From contig NZ_JASGJD010000001.1 in assembly GCF_047601505.1 (NCBI RefSeq), positions 372,001 through 436,000 on the forward strand: a stretch of 64,000 nt of DNA, read 5' to 3'. The translations under genes were made by a program, and so were the position numbers. The stretch comes from Cloacibacterium sp047601505. Lineage in GTDB: Bacteria; Bacteroidota; Bacteroidia; Flavobacteriales; Weeksellaceae. The notes under the pieces are model-generated. The model was not told the origin of the DNA, ran no database searches, and was given only the letters and a program-made list of their open reading frames with translations. Shown here piece after piece: positions 15,952 through 25,101 of the stretch (positions are counted from its first letter, which is position 1; every line of letters starts with the position of its first letter).

Positions 15952-17307
15952 ATGCAAAACCTAAACACATACAAAAACTTCTACTTCGTAGGAATTGGTG
16001 GTATTGGCATGTCTGCTTTGGCAAGATATTTCCACGCTGCTGGTAAAAATGTTTTGGGTTATGATAAAACCGAAACCAAACTGACGGCTGAACTTCAAAA
16101 AGAAGGAATTTACATCAGTTTTGAAGATGTGGTAAATGAAAAATTTTCTGAGCTAAACAAAGAAAATACGTTGATTATTTACACTCCTGCAATTAAGGTT
16201 TTGAAAATTTTAGATTATTTCAACGAAAATAATTTTGAAGTTTTAAAACGAGCTAAAGTTCTGGGTTTAATTACAGAAAATACAGAATGCATTGCTGTGG
16301 CGGGAACTCATGGCAAAACAACAACTTCTAGTTTGGTAGCACATCTTTGTAAAGTTGCCAACTTGCCTTTTTCGGGATTTTTGGGAGGAATTTCAGAGAA
16401 TTATAAATCGAATTTTATCTACAACGGGACAGAAATGTCTGTTTTAGAAGCCGATGAATACGACAGAAGTTTCCTTAATCTTTCACCAGATTGGGCAATT
16501 GTAACTTCTATTGATGCAGACCATCTCGATATTTATGGCGACACCGAAACCATAGAACAAAGTTTTAGAGATTTTGCAGATTTAGTGCCAGAAAACAATC
16601 AACTTTTTGTGAGAAAAGGTGTAAAAATTGGCAGACCTTGTAAAACTTATGCAGTAAACGAAGAGGCAGATTTCTACTCTGATAATTTAAAAATTGAAGG
16701 AGAAAAAATGTTCTTCGATTTTAATTTTGACGGAAAAACTGAAGAATTTTCATGGGAAATTCCGGGAATTCATAATGTTGAAAATGCTACGGCAGCAATT
16801 TCTATATTATACAGCTTAAATGTTGATTTTGAAACTATTAAGAAAGGAATTTCTACCTTCAAAGGCATTAAAAGAAGATATACAAAACATTCTTTTGCTA
16901 ACGGAAAAATCTATGTGGATGATTATGCACATCATCCTACCGAATTGAATGCTGTAATTGGTTCTATCAGAACATTCAATCCTGGGAAAAAATTATTAGT
17001 GGCTTTTCAGCCGCATTTGTTTAGCCGAACCAGAGATTTTGCTGATGGATTTGCAGAAAGTTTGGCTCAGGCAGATGAATTGTTGCTTCTAGACATCTAT
17101 CCTGCCAGAGAATTACAAAAAGATTTTGAAGGCATTACTTCAGATTGGCTTTTAGAAAAAGTGAATTTAGATAAAAAAGAAGTTTGTAGTTTAAGCCAAG
17201 CTTTTGATAAAATTAAAGAAAAAGATTTTGATGTTTTATTAACAGTAGGCGCTGGAAATATTGATACGTTGTACGATCCAATAATGAATTGGTTAGAAAA
17301 TATTTAA
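15952..17307 (+). CDS. murC: UDP-MurNAc:L-alanine ligase MurC
   Basis: A 451-residue Mur ligase with the N-terminal GIGGIGMSALA motif near residues 14-24, the ATP loop AGTHGKTTTSS near 119-129, EADEYDRSF, and the C-terminal DDYAHHPTEL segment with FQPHLFSRT. It adds the first L-Ala to UDP-MurNAc in the cytoplasm. It lies 12 bases after murG and 34 bases before ftsQ, as in other dcw clusters. Confidence 0.97.
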   Translation: MQNLNTYKNFYFVGIGGIGMSALARYFHAAGKNVLGYDKTETKLTAELQKEGIYISFEDVVNEKFSELNKENTLIIYTPAIKVLKILDYFNENNFEVLKRAKVLGLITENTECIAVAGTHGKTTTSSLVAHLCKVANLPFSGFLGGISENYKSNFIYNGTEMSVLEADEYDRSFLNLSPDWAIVTSIDADHLDIYGDTETIEQSFRDFADLVPENNQLFVRKGVKIGRPCKTYAVNEEADFYSDNLKIEGEKMFFDFNFDGKTEEFSWEIPGIHNVENATAAISILYSLNVDFETIKKGISTFKGIKRRYTKHSFANGKIYVDDYAHHPTELNAVIGSIRTFNPGKKLLVAFQPHLFSRTRDFADGFAESLAQADELLLLDIYPARELQKDFEGITSDWLLEKVNLDKKEVCSLSQAFDKIKEKDFDVLLTVGAGNIDTLYDPIMNWLENI

Positions 17308-17341
17308 AAAATAAAAATCATCATACATTTTTAAAGAAAAG

Positions 17342-18172
17342 ATGAAAAACAAGTGGAGAATTCTTAAAATATTAGTAACTGTAGCAGTCTTCGGATTTCT
17401 ATTGAGTTTCTCTTTGAAGAGATTCAACGAAAAACCTTTGGACAATATTTCAGTGAAAATGTCTGATAAATCTCCAGTCTATTTTGTAGATGAAAAAGAC
17501 ATCAAAACCATTGTAGAAAAATATAATTCTACCAAAAAAGTTGGCGACATAGACATTCCAAATTTAGAGAAAAAACTCAATCAACTCCCAGCTGTTGATA
17601 GCGCAAATGTATATCTTACTTTAGATGGAAAATTGCATGTTGATATCTTACAAAGAGTTCCTGTTTTCAGACTAAACAATGGCGGAAAAGGATTCTATGT
17701 AGACAAAAAAGGCATTGAATTTCCTATTTCCAAAAATTATTCGCATCCATGTATGTTGGTTTCGGGTGATGTAAAGAAAAAAGATTACTTAAAATTAGTA
17801 GAATTAATAGAGAAAATAGATAAAGACAGCTTCTGCAAAAACTTCTTTGTTGGGATTAGCAAAGAAAAAGACAATTATAATCTCGTTACTAATGAAGGTT
17901 ATTACAAAGTAGAAATTGGTGATCTAGACAATATAGAATTTAAAATTAAAGGTTTTAAAGCCTTCGTAGAGAAATATTTAATTGACCAAAATCCAGAAAA
18001 ATATTCTAAAATTTCTGTGAAATATGACAATCAAATTGTAACTACACTCAAGGATGGCTACAAACCAGAAAAAGACACAATAAGTGAAGAAAAGCCAAAA
18101 GAAATTTTGGAAAAACCTCTAAAAAAAGAGGAAAAGAAAAAGTTAGCAGAAAAAGAAAAGAAAAAACAGTAA
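17342..18172 (+). CDS. ftsQ: Cell division protein FtsQ/DivIB
   Basis: The 276-residue product has a short cytoplasmic N-terminus, one TM segment at about residues 8-24 (ILVTVAVFGFLLSFSL), a POTRA-like stretch and the FtsQ core with VYLTLDGKLHVDILQRVPVF and GFYVDKKGIEFP, ending in a Lys/Glu-rich tail (about 235-276). It is a periplasmic scaffold that joins FtsL and FtsB. Identity rests on these segments and on the place between murC and ftsA. Confidence 0.92.
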   Translation: MKNKWRILKILVTVAVFGFLLSFSLKRFNEKPLDNISVKMSDKSPVYFVDEKDIKTIVEKYNSTKKVGDIDIPNLEKKLNQLPAVDSANVYLTLDGKLHVDILQRVPVFRLNNGGKGFYVDKKGIEFPISKNYSHPCMLVSGDVKKKDYLKLVELIEKIDKDSFCKNFFVGISKEKDNYNLVTNEGYYKVEIGDLDNIEFKIKGFKAFVEKYLIDQNPEKYSKISVKYDNQIVTTLKDGYKPEKDTISEEKPKEILEKPLKKEEKKKLAEKEKKKQ

Positions 18173-18190
18173 AAAGTAGAACAGCAATAT

Positions 18191-19567
18191 ATGGAAACAC
18201 AAGATTATTCAGTAGGTCTAGACATAGGAACTACCAAAATAGTAGCCATTGTTGGTAGAAAAAATTCGCATGGCAAAATTGAAGTTTTAGGCGTTGGAAA
18301 AAGTAAAAGTTTGGGCGTTCACAAAGGTATTGTGAATAATATTTCACAGACTATTAGCTCAATTACAGCTGCCGTTTCAGAAGCAGAAAAATCTGCTGGC
18401 GTACCCATTAAAAAAGTTACCGTAGGTATCGCTGGGAAACACATCAGAAGTCTGCAACATTCAGATTACATTATGCGAGAAAATCCTGAAGCTTACATTA
18501 CAGAAGATGATATAGAAGCTCTGAAAGATCAGGTGAAAAAATTAGTCATGCTTCCAGGTGAAGAAATTATACACGTTCTTCCTCAAGAATACAAAGTAGA
18601 TTCTGAAGGAGAAATTCAAGAACCTATTGGAATGCACGGCAAACGTTTGGAAGCAAATTTCCACGTTGTTGTAGGGCAAATGGGAAGTATTAGAAACATT
18701 GCAAGATGTGTAAGAGAAGCTGGTTTAGAAATGGAAGCTCTTACTCTAGAACCTTTGGCTTCTTCTGAAGCTGTTCTTACCAAAGAAGAAAAAGAAGCAG
18801 GTGTTGCCATTGTTGATATTGGTGGTGGAACTACTGATATTGCAATTTTTAAAGACAACATCATCCGTCATACTTGTGTAATTCCTTATGGTGGAGGCAT
18901 TATTACAGATGACATTAAAGAAGGTTGCTCTATTATAGAAAAACATGCAGAACAATTGAAGGTTAAGTTTGGTTCTGCAGTTCCAGATTTAGAAAAAGAT
19001 TCTACATTTGTTACCATCCCAGGTTTACACGGAAGACCAGACAAAGAAATCTCTTTAAAATCTCTTGCAAGCATTATTAATGCAAGAGTAGAAGAAATTC
19101 TAGAAATGGTAAATACAGAATTGAAAGCTTACGGAGCTTACGAACAAAAACGTAAATTAATTGCTGGAATTGTACTTACTGGAGGTGGTTCTAATCTAAA
19201 AAACCTTCGTCAACTAGCTAATTTTATTACAGGTTTTGATGCAAGAATCGGTTTTGCTAATGAATATATTGCTAATGATAAAAACCAATATCTTAAGTCT
19301 CCAGAATTTGCAACTTCTATCGGTTTGCTAATGGAAAGTTTGAAAATTAGAGATAAAAAACAAGCAGAAGAAGCTTTAATTGAGGAAATTCCTGCACCAA
19401 AACCAGTGCAAGAAACTCCAAAAGCTGAAATTAAAATAGAAGAAGAAACGATTGTTCAAGTAAAAGAAGAACCAAAAGTTCAGCCTCAAAAAGTTAAAAG
19501 TAGCAAACTAACTTTCGGACAAACCATTTTAGAAAAAGTAAAAAAATTCTTCGAAGAAGTAGAGTAA
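18191..19567 (+). CDS. ftsA: Cell division ATPase FtsA
   Basis: An actin-fold protein of 458 residues with the first phosphate loop GLDIGTTKIVAIVG near residues 9-22, the second loop VDIGGGTTDIAIF near 208-220, and TGGGSNL in the adenosine region. After an acidic linker a C-terminal amphipathic helix (SKLTFGQTILEKVKKFF) should bind the membrane. FtsA tethers FtsZ filaments to the membrane. It is 18 bases after ftsQ and followed by ftsZ. Confidence 0.97.
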   Translation: METQDYSVGLDIGTTKIVAIVGRKNSHGKIEVLGVGKSKSLGVHKGIVNNISQTISSITAAVSEAEKSAGVPIKKVTVGIAGKHIRSLQHSDYIMRENPEAYITEDDIEALKDQVKKLVMLPGEEIIHVLPQEYKVDSEGEIQEPIGMHGKRLEANFHVVVGQMGSIRNIARCVREAGLEMEALTLEPLASSEAVLTKEEKEAGVAIVDIGGGTTDIAIFKDNIIRHTCVIPYGGGIITDDIKEGCSIIEKHAEQLKVKFGSAVPDLEKDSTFVTIPGLHGRPDKEISLKSLASIINARVEEILEMVNTELKAYGAYEQKRKLIAGIVLTGGGSNLKNLRQLANFITGFDARIGFANEYIANDKNQYLKSPEFATSIGLLMESLKIRDKKQAEEALIEEIPAPKPVQETPKAEIKIEEETIVQVKEEPKVQPQKVKSSKLTFGQTILEKVKKFFEEVE

Positions 19568-19639
19568 AATATAAATGATAAAAGATGAATCTTTAATTTG
19601 AATCATCAATTATCTACTATCAATTATAAAAAAATATAT

Positions 19640-21550
19640 ATGGAAAATACATTAAATACAGGTTTTTCATTTGACTTACCAAAGGGAACCTCATCTATCA
19701 TCAAAGTTATTGGAGTTGGTGGCGGTGGTAACAACGCACTAAAACACATGTACGAAAAAGGAATTCACGGCGTAGATTTCATTATTTGTAATACTGATGC
19801 CCAAACGCTAGATAACAACCCTATTTCTACAAAAGTTCAATTGGGAGCTACCATTACCGAAGGTTTGGGAGCTGGTGCAGACCCAGAAGTGGGAGAAAAA
19901 TCTGCTCTAGAAAGTATAGACGAGATAAAAGCCGTACTTTCTCACAGTACAAAAATGGTTTTCATTACCGCAGGAATGGGCGGTGGTACGGGTACTGGTG
20001 CTGCTCCTGTTATTGCAAAAATTGCCAAAGAAATGGGCATCCTTACCATTGGTATTGTAACCGTTCCTTTTAGTTTTGAAGGAAAAAGGAGATTAGAACA
20101 AGCTGAACTTGGTCTCGAAAAACTTCGTAATAATGTAGATTCCCTTATTGTAATTAATAACGACAAACTTCGTCAACAGTTTGGAAACTTAGGATTCAAA
20201 TCTGGTTTCTCCAAAGCAGATGAAGTTTTAGCCAATGCCGCAAAAGGAATGGCAGAAGTAATTACTGGTTATTTTGATGTAAATATAGACTTTAGAGATG
20301 CTCGTTCTGTTCTTCAAAATTCTGGTACTGCTTTAATGTCAACCGGTACTGCTTCTGGAGAAAACAAAGCGGAAGAAGCTGTGAAAAAAGCACTAGATTC
20401 TCCTCTATTGAATGACAATAAAATCACAGGTGCTAAAAACGTTCTTCTCCTTATTAGAAGTGGCAACGAAGAAGCTACAATGGACGAAATTGGTACAATT
20501 AACGACCATATCCAACGTGAAGCTGGGAACACCGCAGATATTATTTTCGGGGTGGGAACAGACGAAGAATTAGGTGATGCAATCAGTGTTTTGGTTATTG
20601 CTACAGGTTTTGCTGCGGACGATCAAAAATATGCAGGTCCTACAGAAAAAATTAAATATACGTTAGAAGATACTCCATCAGAAAAACCAAGAAGAGAATC
20701 TCCATTTGGTAAAAGCAATACTAATACAGAAGCTTCTCAAAACAATACCAATAAAGAAGCTAAAAATCATTTTATTCTTGATGATGATAATGATGCTGTA
20801 AAACCAGATTTCCCTACCAATCATTTTTCTCAAAATTTTGAAACGGAAGAAGTAGCGGTTCAAGAAAAAATAGAAGAAATTCAATATTTTGAAGACGAAA
20901 ATCCTGCTATTGAAAGGTTTAATGAAACTTTTGAAATTGAAGAAACAGAAACTGGCGTTTTAGAATTATTTTCATTTGAAGATGAGGAAGTTATAGAATC
21001 TCAATCCTTTTCATTCGAAACTGAAGAAAAAAAAATAGCTACTCCAATTGTTGAAGAAAAAACGTTTTTTGTTGAAGAAAAGAAAGAAGAAATTAAATTT
21101 CAGGTTGAAGAAAAATTACCAGAAGTAAAAGGAAATATTGCCGAAACGAAAACATTCGTTGAAGAAAGACCAGTAGAATTTACTTTTTCTTTTACTAAAG
21201 AAGCAGAAGAAATAAAACCAAGTTTTAAAACTACAATTGAAGAAGAAAAAATCTTAGAAACGCCTAAAAATGAGTCTAAAATAAATACTTCAGAAGATTT
21301 TAAATTTATTGAAAAAGCTCCTTCTAATGACAAAGTTCAAGAAAGAAGAAATAAATTAAAAGAGTTCAATTCTCGTTATCAAGTAATCGAAAACGAAAAT
21401 GAATTTGAATCTATTCCTGCTTTCAAAAGAAAAAACATTAATATAGGACACGAAAATCCTTCTCAGCAACAAATTTCTAGTTTTCTATCAGACAACAACG
21501 GAAGAGTAAGCCTTAGAGAAAATAAATTTTTAAACAAAGATGTAGATTAA
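19640..21550 (+). CDS. ftsZ: Cell division GTPase FtsZ
   Basis: The 636-residue product has a tubulin-fold GTPase (about 1-340) with GVGGGGNNALKHM near 25-37, the signature GGGTGTGAAP near 114-123 and the T7-loop region NVDIDFRDARSVL. A very long Glu-rich linker of about 270 residues follows, then a C-terminal FESIPAFKRK segment that looks like the FtsA-binding tail, and a further 40 residues. E. coli FtsZ is 383 residues; the extra length is all linker and tail. The frame is open to 19598, but ATG 19640 gives the normal N-terminus, and the upstream part is spacer hairpin sequence. Confidence 0.97.
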   Translation: MENTLNTGFSFDLPKGTSSIIKVIGVGGGGNNALKHMYEKGIHGVDFIICNTDAQTLDNNPISTKVQLGATITEGLGAGADPEVGEKSALESIDEIKAVLSHSTKMVFITAGMGGGTGTGAAPVIAKIAKEMGILTIGIVTVPFSFEGKRRLEQAELGLEKLRNNVDSLIVINNDKLRQQFGNLGFKSGFSKADEVLANAAKGMAEVITGYFDVNIDFRDARSVLQNSGTALMSTGTASGENKAEEAVKKALDSPLLNDNKITGAKNVLLLIRSGNEEATMDEIGTINDHIQREAGNTADIIFGVGTDEELGDAISVLVIATGFAADDQKYAGPTEKIKYTLEDTPSEKPRRESPFGKSNTNTEASQNNTNKEAKNHFILDDDNDAVKPDFPTNHFSQNFETEEVAVQEKIEEIQYFEDENPAIERFNETFEIEETETGVLELFSFEDEEVIESQSFSFETEEKKIATPIVEEKTFFVEEKKEEIKFQVEEKLPEVKGNIAETKTFVEERPVEFTFSFTKEAEEIKPSFKTTIEEEKILETPKNESKINTSEDFKFIEKAPSNDKVQERRNKLKEFNSRYQVIENENEFESIPAFKRKNINIGHENPSQQQISSFLSDNNGRVSLRENKFLNKDVD

Positions 21551-21630
21551 TTTAGTTGGCAATTGTTGGTTGATAAAAATGCAAATAGCATTAAAAACTA
21601 TTAATCAGCAACTAAAAACCAGCAACTAAA
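21551..21630 (+). repeat. Spacer hairpin between ftsZ and the yqeY-like gene
   Basis: TTTAGTTG at 21551-21558 pairs with CAACTAAA at 21623-21630, and GTTGGTTGAT with ATCAGCAAC inside it. A nested AATGC-aaata-GCATT hairpin lies at 21578-21592. The arms are built of GTTGGT/CAACCA low-complexity sequence. No ORF. Confidence 0.5.
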
Positions 21631-21640
21631 ATATTAAATT

Positions 21641-22087
21641 ATGAGTTTAGAACTTACAATCAACGAAGCGATTAAAACTGCTATGAGAGAAAAAGACAAA
21701 GTTGCGCTTGACTCTCTAAGAGCTGTAAAATCTCAAATTTTGCTTGCAAAAACAGAAAGCAAAGGAGCAGAGGTTTCTGCCGAACAAGAAATTGCAATCT
21801 TGCAAAGAATGATAAAACAGCGCAAAGATTCTCATCAACAATTTGTTGCTCAAAACAGAGCAGACTTGGCAGAAGTAGAAGAAGCACAAATGAAGGTAAT
21901 AGAAAAATTTCTCCCTGCACAGCTTTCTTCAGAAGAATTAGAAGCAGAAATTAAAAAAATAATTGCCGAAGTAGGAGCAGAATCTCTAAAAGATTTGGGC
22001 AAAGTAATGGGTACAGCATCCAAAGCTTTAGCTGGAAAATCTGATGGAAAATCTATCTCCGAAATGGTAAAAAAACTATTATCATAG
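21641..22087 (+). CDS. YqeY-like GatB/Yqey-domain protein
   Basis: A 148-residue helical protein matching the YqeY family: N-terminal LTINEAIKTAMREKDKVALDSLRAVKSQIL and a central QEIAILQRMIKQRKDS. The C-terminal part DLGKVMGTASKALAGKSDGK matches the tRNA-binding-like tail found in GatB. Its reaction is unknown; a link to tRNA amidation is only by homology. It follows ftsZ and ends at a strong terminator, so it may be the last gene of the dcw unit. Confidence 0.88.
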   Translation: MSLELTINEAIKTAMREKDKVALDSLRAVKSQILLAKTESKGAEVSAEQEIAILQRMIKQRKDSHQQFVAQNRADLAEVEEAQMKVIEKFLPAQLSSEELEAEIKKIIAEVGAESLKDLGKVMGTASKALAGKSDGKSISEMVKKLLS

Positions 22088-22114
22088 TTAATTTTTTTCA
22101 GTACATTTTTACCC

Positions 22115-22145
22115 AAAACAGCCAAAGACGTCTTTGGCTGTTTTT
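22115..22145 (+). terminator. Rho-independent terminator of the dcw unit
   Basis: AAAACAGCCAAAGACG and its complement CGTCTTTGGCTGTTTT form a long perfect stem centred on GACGTC, followed by a T-run. It lies 28 bases after the yqeY-like stop. Confidence 0.85.
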
Positions 22146-22231
22146 ATTACAAAAGAGAGTCAAAATGTCTTAATAGATATTTGGCATATTTTTGATAAAA
22201 TATTTAGATAAAATTTTCAAAATTTTAGTAG

Positions 22232-22239
22232 TAAATTTG
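22232..22239 (+). promoter_or_regulatory. -7 promoter element of the bacilliredoxin gene
   Basis: TAAATTTG fits TAnnTTTG and lies about 50 bases before the ATG at 22291. No -33 TTG at the expected distance. Confidence 0.45.
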
Positions 22240-22290
22240 CAATGCATTTTGAATAAAACTCGAAACGTTAAACCTTAAACTTTATATATT

Positions 22291-22701
22291 ATGTATCCAG
22301 CAGAACTAGTAATGCCCATGAAGGCAGAACTTACAGATAAAGGTTTCCAAGACCTTACAACTCCAGAGCAAGTAAATGACGCTCTAAAACAATCAGGAAC
22401 TACTCTAGTAATGGTAAATTCGGTATGTGGTTGCGCAGCAGGAGCAGCAAGACCAGGTGTAATTTTCTCTTTAACAGGAGACAAAAAACCAGACCATTTA
22501 ACAACAGTTTTTGCAGGTTTTGACACTGAAGCTGTAGCAGAAGCAAGAAAACATTTTGCACCATTTCCTCCAAGTTCTCCTTGCGTAGCTCTTTTTAAAG
22601 ACGGAGAATTGGTACACATGCTAGAAAGACACCACATCGAAGGAAATCCTGCAGGTGCTATTGCAGCTAATTTACAAGCTGCTTACGAAGAATTTTGTTA
22701 A
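22291..22701 (+). CDS. Bacilliredoxin, BrxA/BrxB (YphP/YqiW) family
   Basis: The 136-residue product starts MYPAELVMPMKAELTDKGF, the BrxA/B N-terminus, and has the redox site VCGCAAGAARPG near residues 48-59 with a Cys-Gly-Cys. Family knowledge: a thioredoxin-fold protein that removes bacillithiol from mixed disulfides. It has its own promoter-like element and terminator. That the organism makes bacillithiol is suggested but not shown here. Confidence 0.92.
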   Translation: MYPAELVMPMKAELTDKGFQDLTTPEQVNDALKQSGTTLVMVNSVCGCAAGAARPGVIFSLTGDKKPDHLTTVFAGFDTEAVAEARKHFAPFPPSSPCVALFKDGELVHMLERHHIEGNPAGAIAANLQAAYEEFC

Positions 22702-22722
22702 AATCTTTCAACTTTATACTTC

Positions 22723-22757
22723 AATCCGTTTTGAATTTTTTCAGAACGGATTTTTAT
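22723..22757 (+). terminator. Rho-independent terminator
   Basis: AATCCGTT (22723-22730) pairs with AACGGATT (22745-22752), followed by TTTATTTT. It closes the bacilliredoxin gene. Confidence 0.8.
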
Positions 22758-22792
22758 TTTCTCTAAAATTAATTTTTAAATTAGTTTTTTAT

Positions 22793-22800
22793 TAAATTTG
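22793..22800 (+). promoter_or_regulatory. -7 promoter element of the GH3 gene
   Basis: TAAATTTG lies only 4 bases before the ATG at 22805, which would give a leaderless transcript. An alternative is that translation starts at the ATG three codons later (22814). Confidence 0.45.
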
Positions 22801-22804
22801 GGCT

Positions 22805-24319
22805 ATGGCAACAATGGCACTTTTCAATATGGCTGTTAATTGGTTTATTCGACAGAGAATAGACCAAATTCAAAATTTTATGAATCATCCTATTGAAACA
22901 CAAAAAGGCGTACTTTTTTCTCAACTTTTTCATGCTGACGAAACAGAATATGGCAGAAAATACGGTTTCAAAGACATTTCTTCTTACAGAGATTTTCAGC
23001 AACAAGTTCCCATCGTAAATTACGAAGACTTCGAACCTTATATAGAAAAGGCAAGACAAGGACAAAAAGATATTATTTGGCCGGGCTATATCCGTCAATT
23101 TGCAAAATCGTCAGGAACTACTAATGCCAAAAGCAAGTACATCCCAATTTCTGATGAAAGTTTAGAAGATTGTCATTACAAAGCTGGCAAAGACCTTATT
23201 TCAATTTACGCCAATAACCATCCTGAAAATCAACTATTTTTAAATAAAAATTTAAGATTGGGAGGAAGTGCAGAGTTGTATGAAACCTTCAATACAAAAT
23301 TTGGAGATTTGTCTGCAATTTTAATAGAAAATTTACCTTTTTGGATAGAAATAACTACTGTACCAAGCAAAAAAACCTCTCTCTTATCCGAATGGGAAAC
23401 CAAACTGAAAGCCATCGTTTCTGAAGTTAAAAACCAAGATGTAGGAAGCTTAACCGGAGTGCCAAGTTGGATGTTGATTTTGCTCCAAAGAATTTTAACC
23501 GAAACAGGAAAAGGAAGCATCTCAGATGTTTTTCCTAATTTGGAAGTGTTTTTTCATGGTGGAATTAGTTTTAAGCCTTACAAAGAACAATACCGAAAAA
23601 TTATTGGCAAAGACATCAATTATTATGAAATTTACAACGCTTCGGAAGGCTTTTTCGGAATTCAAGACAGAAGCGGAAGCGACGAAATGCTGCTAATGCT
23701 AGATTACGGAATTTTCTACGAATTTATTCCAATGGATAAATTTGACAGAAATAATCTCCAAGCAATTCCTTTAGAAGAAGTAGAATTGGGAAAAAATTAT
23801 GCCATGGTAATTTCTACAAATGGCGGACTTTGGCGTTATTTAATTGGCGATACCGTAAGATTTACATCTCTTTCTCCTCATAGAATTCAAATTTCTGGCA
23901 GAACGAAACATTACATTAATGCTTTTGGTGAAGAATTGATGATTGACAATGTGGAAACAGCTCTAAAAAAGGCTTGCGATGCTACTGAAGCTCAAATTTC
24001 AGATTACACTGGTGCTCCTGTTTTTATGTGCGAAGGAAAATCTGGCGCCCACGAATGGTTGTTAGAATTTGCAAAATATCCAACCAATTTTGATGAATTT
24101 TCTAAAATTTTTGACGAAACTCTAAAATCTTTAAATTCAGATTACGAAGCTAAACGTTATCAAAATATCACCTTGAATCCTCCAATTATTCATACTGCAA
24201 AACCTCAACTTTTCTACAAATGGATGGAATCTAGAGGAAAATTGGGCGGACAGAACAAAGTGCCACGTCTTTGCAACGATAGACAATACATAGAACCGCT
24301 TTTGGACTTAAATAGATAA
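22805..24319 (+). CDS. GH3-family adenylating protein
   Basis: The 504-residue product matches the GH3 auxin-responsive family, ANL-type enzymes that adenylate carboxylic acids and may form amino acid conjugates. Visible marks are the ATP-binding SSGTTNAKSKYIP near residues 100-112, YNASEGFFG in the middle and the GRTKHYINAFGEELM hinge near 365-380. Bacterial members are common in Bacteroidota but their substrates are unknown. The gene stands alone between two terminators. Confidence 0.9.
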   Translation: MATMALFNMAVNWFIRQRIDQIQNFMNHPIETQKGVLFSQLFHADETEYGRKYGFKDISSYRDFQQQVPIVNYEDFEPYIEKARQGQKDIIWPGYIRQFAKSSGTTNAKSKYIPISDESLEDCHYKAGKDLISIYANNHPENQLFLNKNLRLGGSAELYETFNTKFGDLSAILIENLPFWIEITTVPSKKTSLLSEWETKLKAIVSEVKNQDVGSLTGVPSWMLILLQRILTETGKGSISDVFPNLEVFFHGGISFKPYKEQYRKIIGKDINYYEIYNASEGFFGIQDRSGSDEMLLMLDYGIFYEFIPMDKFDRNNLQAIPLEEVELGKNYAMVISTNGGLWRYLIGDTVRFTSLSPHRIQISGRTKHYINAFGEELMIDNVETALKKACDATEAQISDYTGAPVFMCEGKSGAHEWLLEFAKYPTNFDEFSKIFDETLKSLNSDYEAKRYQNITLNPPIIHTAKPQLFYKWMESRGKLGGQNKVPRLCNDRQYIEPLLDLNR

Positions 24320-24324
24320 AATTA

Positions 24325-24356
24325 AACCGTTCAGTTTTTGAACGGTTCTTTTTTTC
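24325..24356 (+). terminator. Rho-independent terminator
   Basis: AACCGTTC (24325-24332) pairs with GAACGGTT (24340-24347), followed by CTTTTTTTC, six bases after the GH3 stop codon. Confidence 0.85.
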
Positions 24357-24403
24357 TATCACTTTCTTAACATAAATCAATGACAAAGCATTGTTTTACA
24401 CAT

Positions 24404-24411
24404 TAATTTTG
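24404..24411 (+). promoter_or_regulatory. -7 promoter element of the nitroreductase gene
   Basis: TAATTTTG fits TAnnTTTG, 17 bases before the ATG at 24429. Confidence 0.4.
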
Positions 24412-24428
24412 TCTCAAATAAAAAAACA

Positions 24429-25061
24429 ATGGAATTAATAAATAAATTAAAATGGAGATACGCCACAAAAGCAATGAACGGCGAAAAAATAAGTGAAGAA
24501 AAAGTTGATAAAATTTTAGAAGCAGCTCGTTTAGCTCCTACTTCTAGTGGTTTACAGCCTTTTGAAATTTTTGTGGTAAGCAATCAGGAAGTTAAAAATC
24601 AACTAAAAGAAGCAGCTTTTGGTCAACCACAAATTGGAGACGCTTCTCACGTTTTAGTTTTTGCAGCTTGGGACACTTATACAGAAGAAAGAATTAATTA
24701 TATGTTTGATTTAACCAACGAAAAAAGAGGTTTCACTAATGAAGGTTGGGAAAATTACAGAAAACAATTATTAAGTACTTATGTACCAAAATCTGCTGAA
24801 GAAAATTTTGTTCACACCTCAAAACAAGCATATATAGCATTTGGAGCAGCAATAATTGCCGCAGCTTTCGAAGGAGTAGATGCAACACCGATGGAAGGTT
24901 TCAGCCCAGAAAAAGTAGATGAAATTTTAGGATTACAAGAAAAAGGGTTAAAAAGTGTTTTACTTTTACCTCTTGGCTATAGAGATTCTGAAAAAGATTG
25001 GCTAGAAAAATTAGAAAAAGTAAGAAAACCGAAAGAAAAATTCATTACAGAAGTGAATTAA
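24429..25061 (+). CDS. NAD(P)H-dependent nitroreductase-family oxidoreductase
   Basis: A 210-residue flavoprotein of the NfsB-like nitroreductase group: RYATKAMNGEKISEEKVDKIL at the N-terminus, the FMN-binding LAPTSSGLQPFEIFVVS near residues 36-52, and GLKSVLLLPLGYRDSEKDW near the C-terminus. It probably reduces quinones or nitro compounds with FMN; the physiological substrate is unknown. It is a single-gene unit with its own promoter-like element and terminator. Confidence 0.9.
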   Translation: MELINKLKWRYATKAMNGEKISEEKVDKILEAARLAPTSSGLQPFEIFVVSNQEVKNQLKEAAFGQPQIGDASHVLVFAAWDTYTEERINYMFDLTNEKRGFTNEGWENYRKQLLSTYVPKSAEENFVHTSKQAYIAFGAAIIAAAFEGVDATPMEGFSPEKVDEILGLQEKGLKSVLLLPLGYRDSEKDWLEKLEKVRKPKEKFITEVN

Positions 25062-25062
25062 C

Positions 25063-25100
25063 AAAAATTCCTCAGAGATTTATGAGGAATTTTTTTATTT
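25063..25100 (+). terminator. Rho-independent terminator
   Basis: AAAAATTCCTCA pairs with TGAGGAATTTTT around an 8-base loop, then a T-run, just after the nitroreductase stop. It may also serve the convergent gene ending at 25102. Confidence 0.8.
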
Positions 25101-25101
25101 T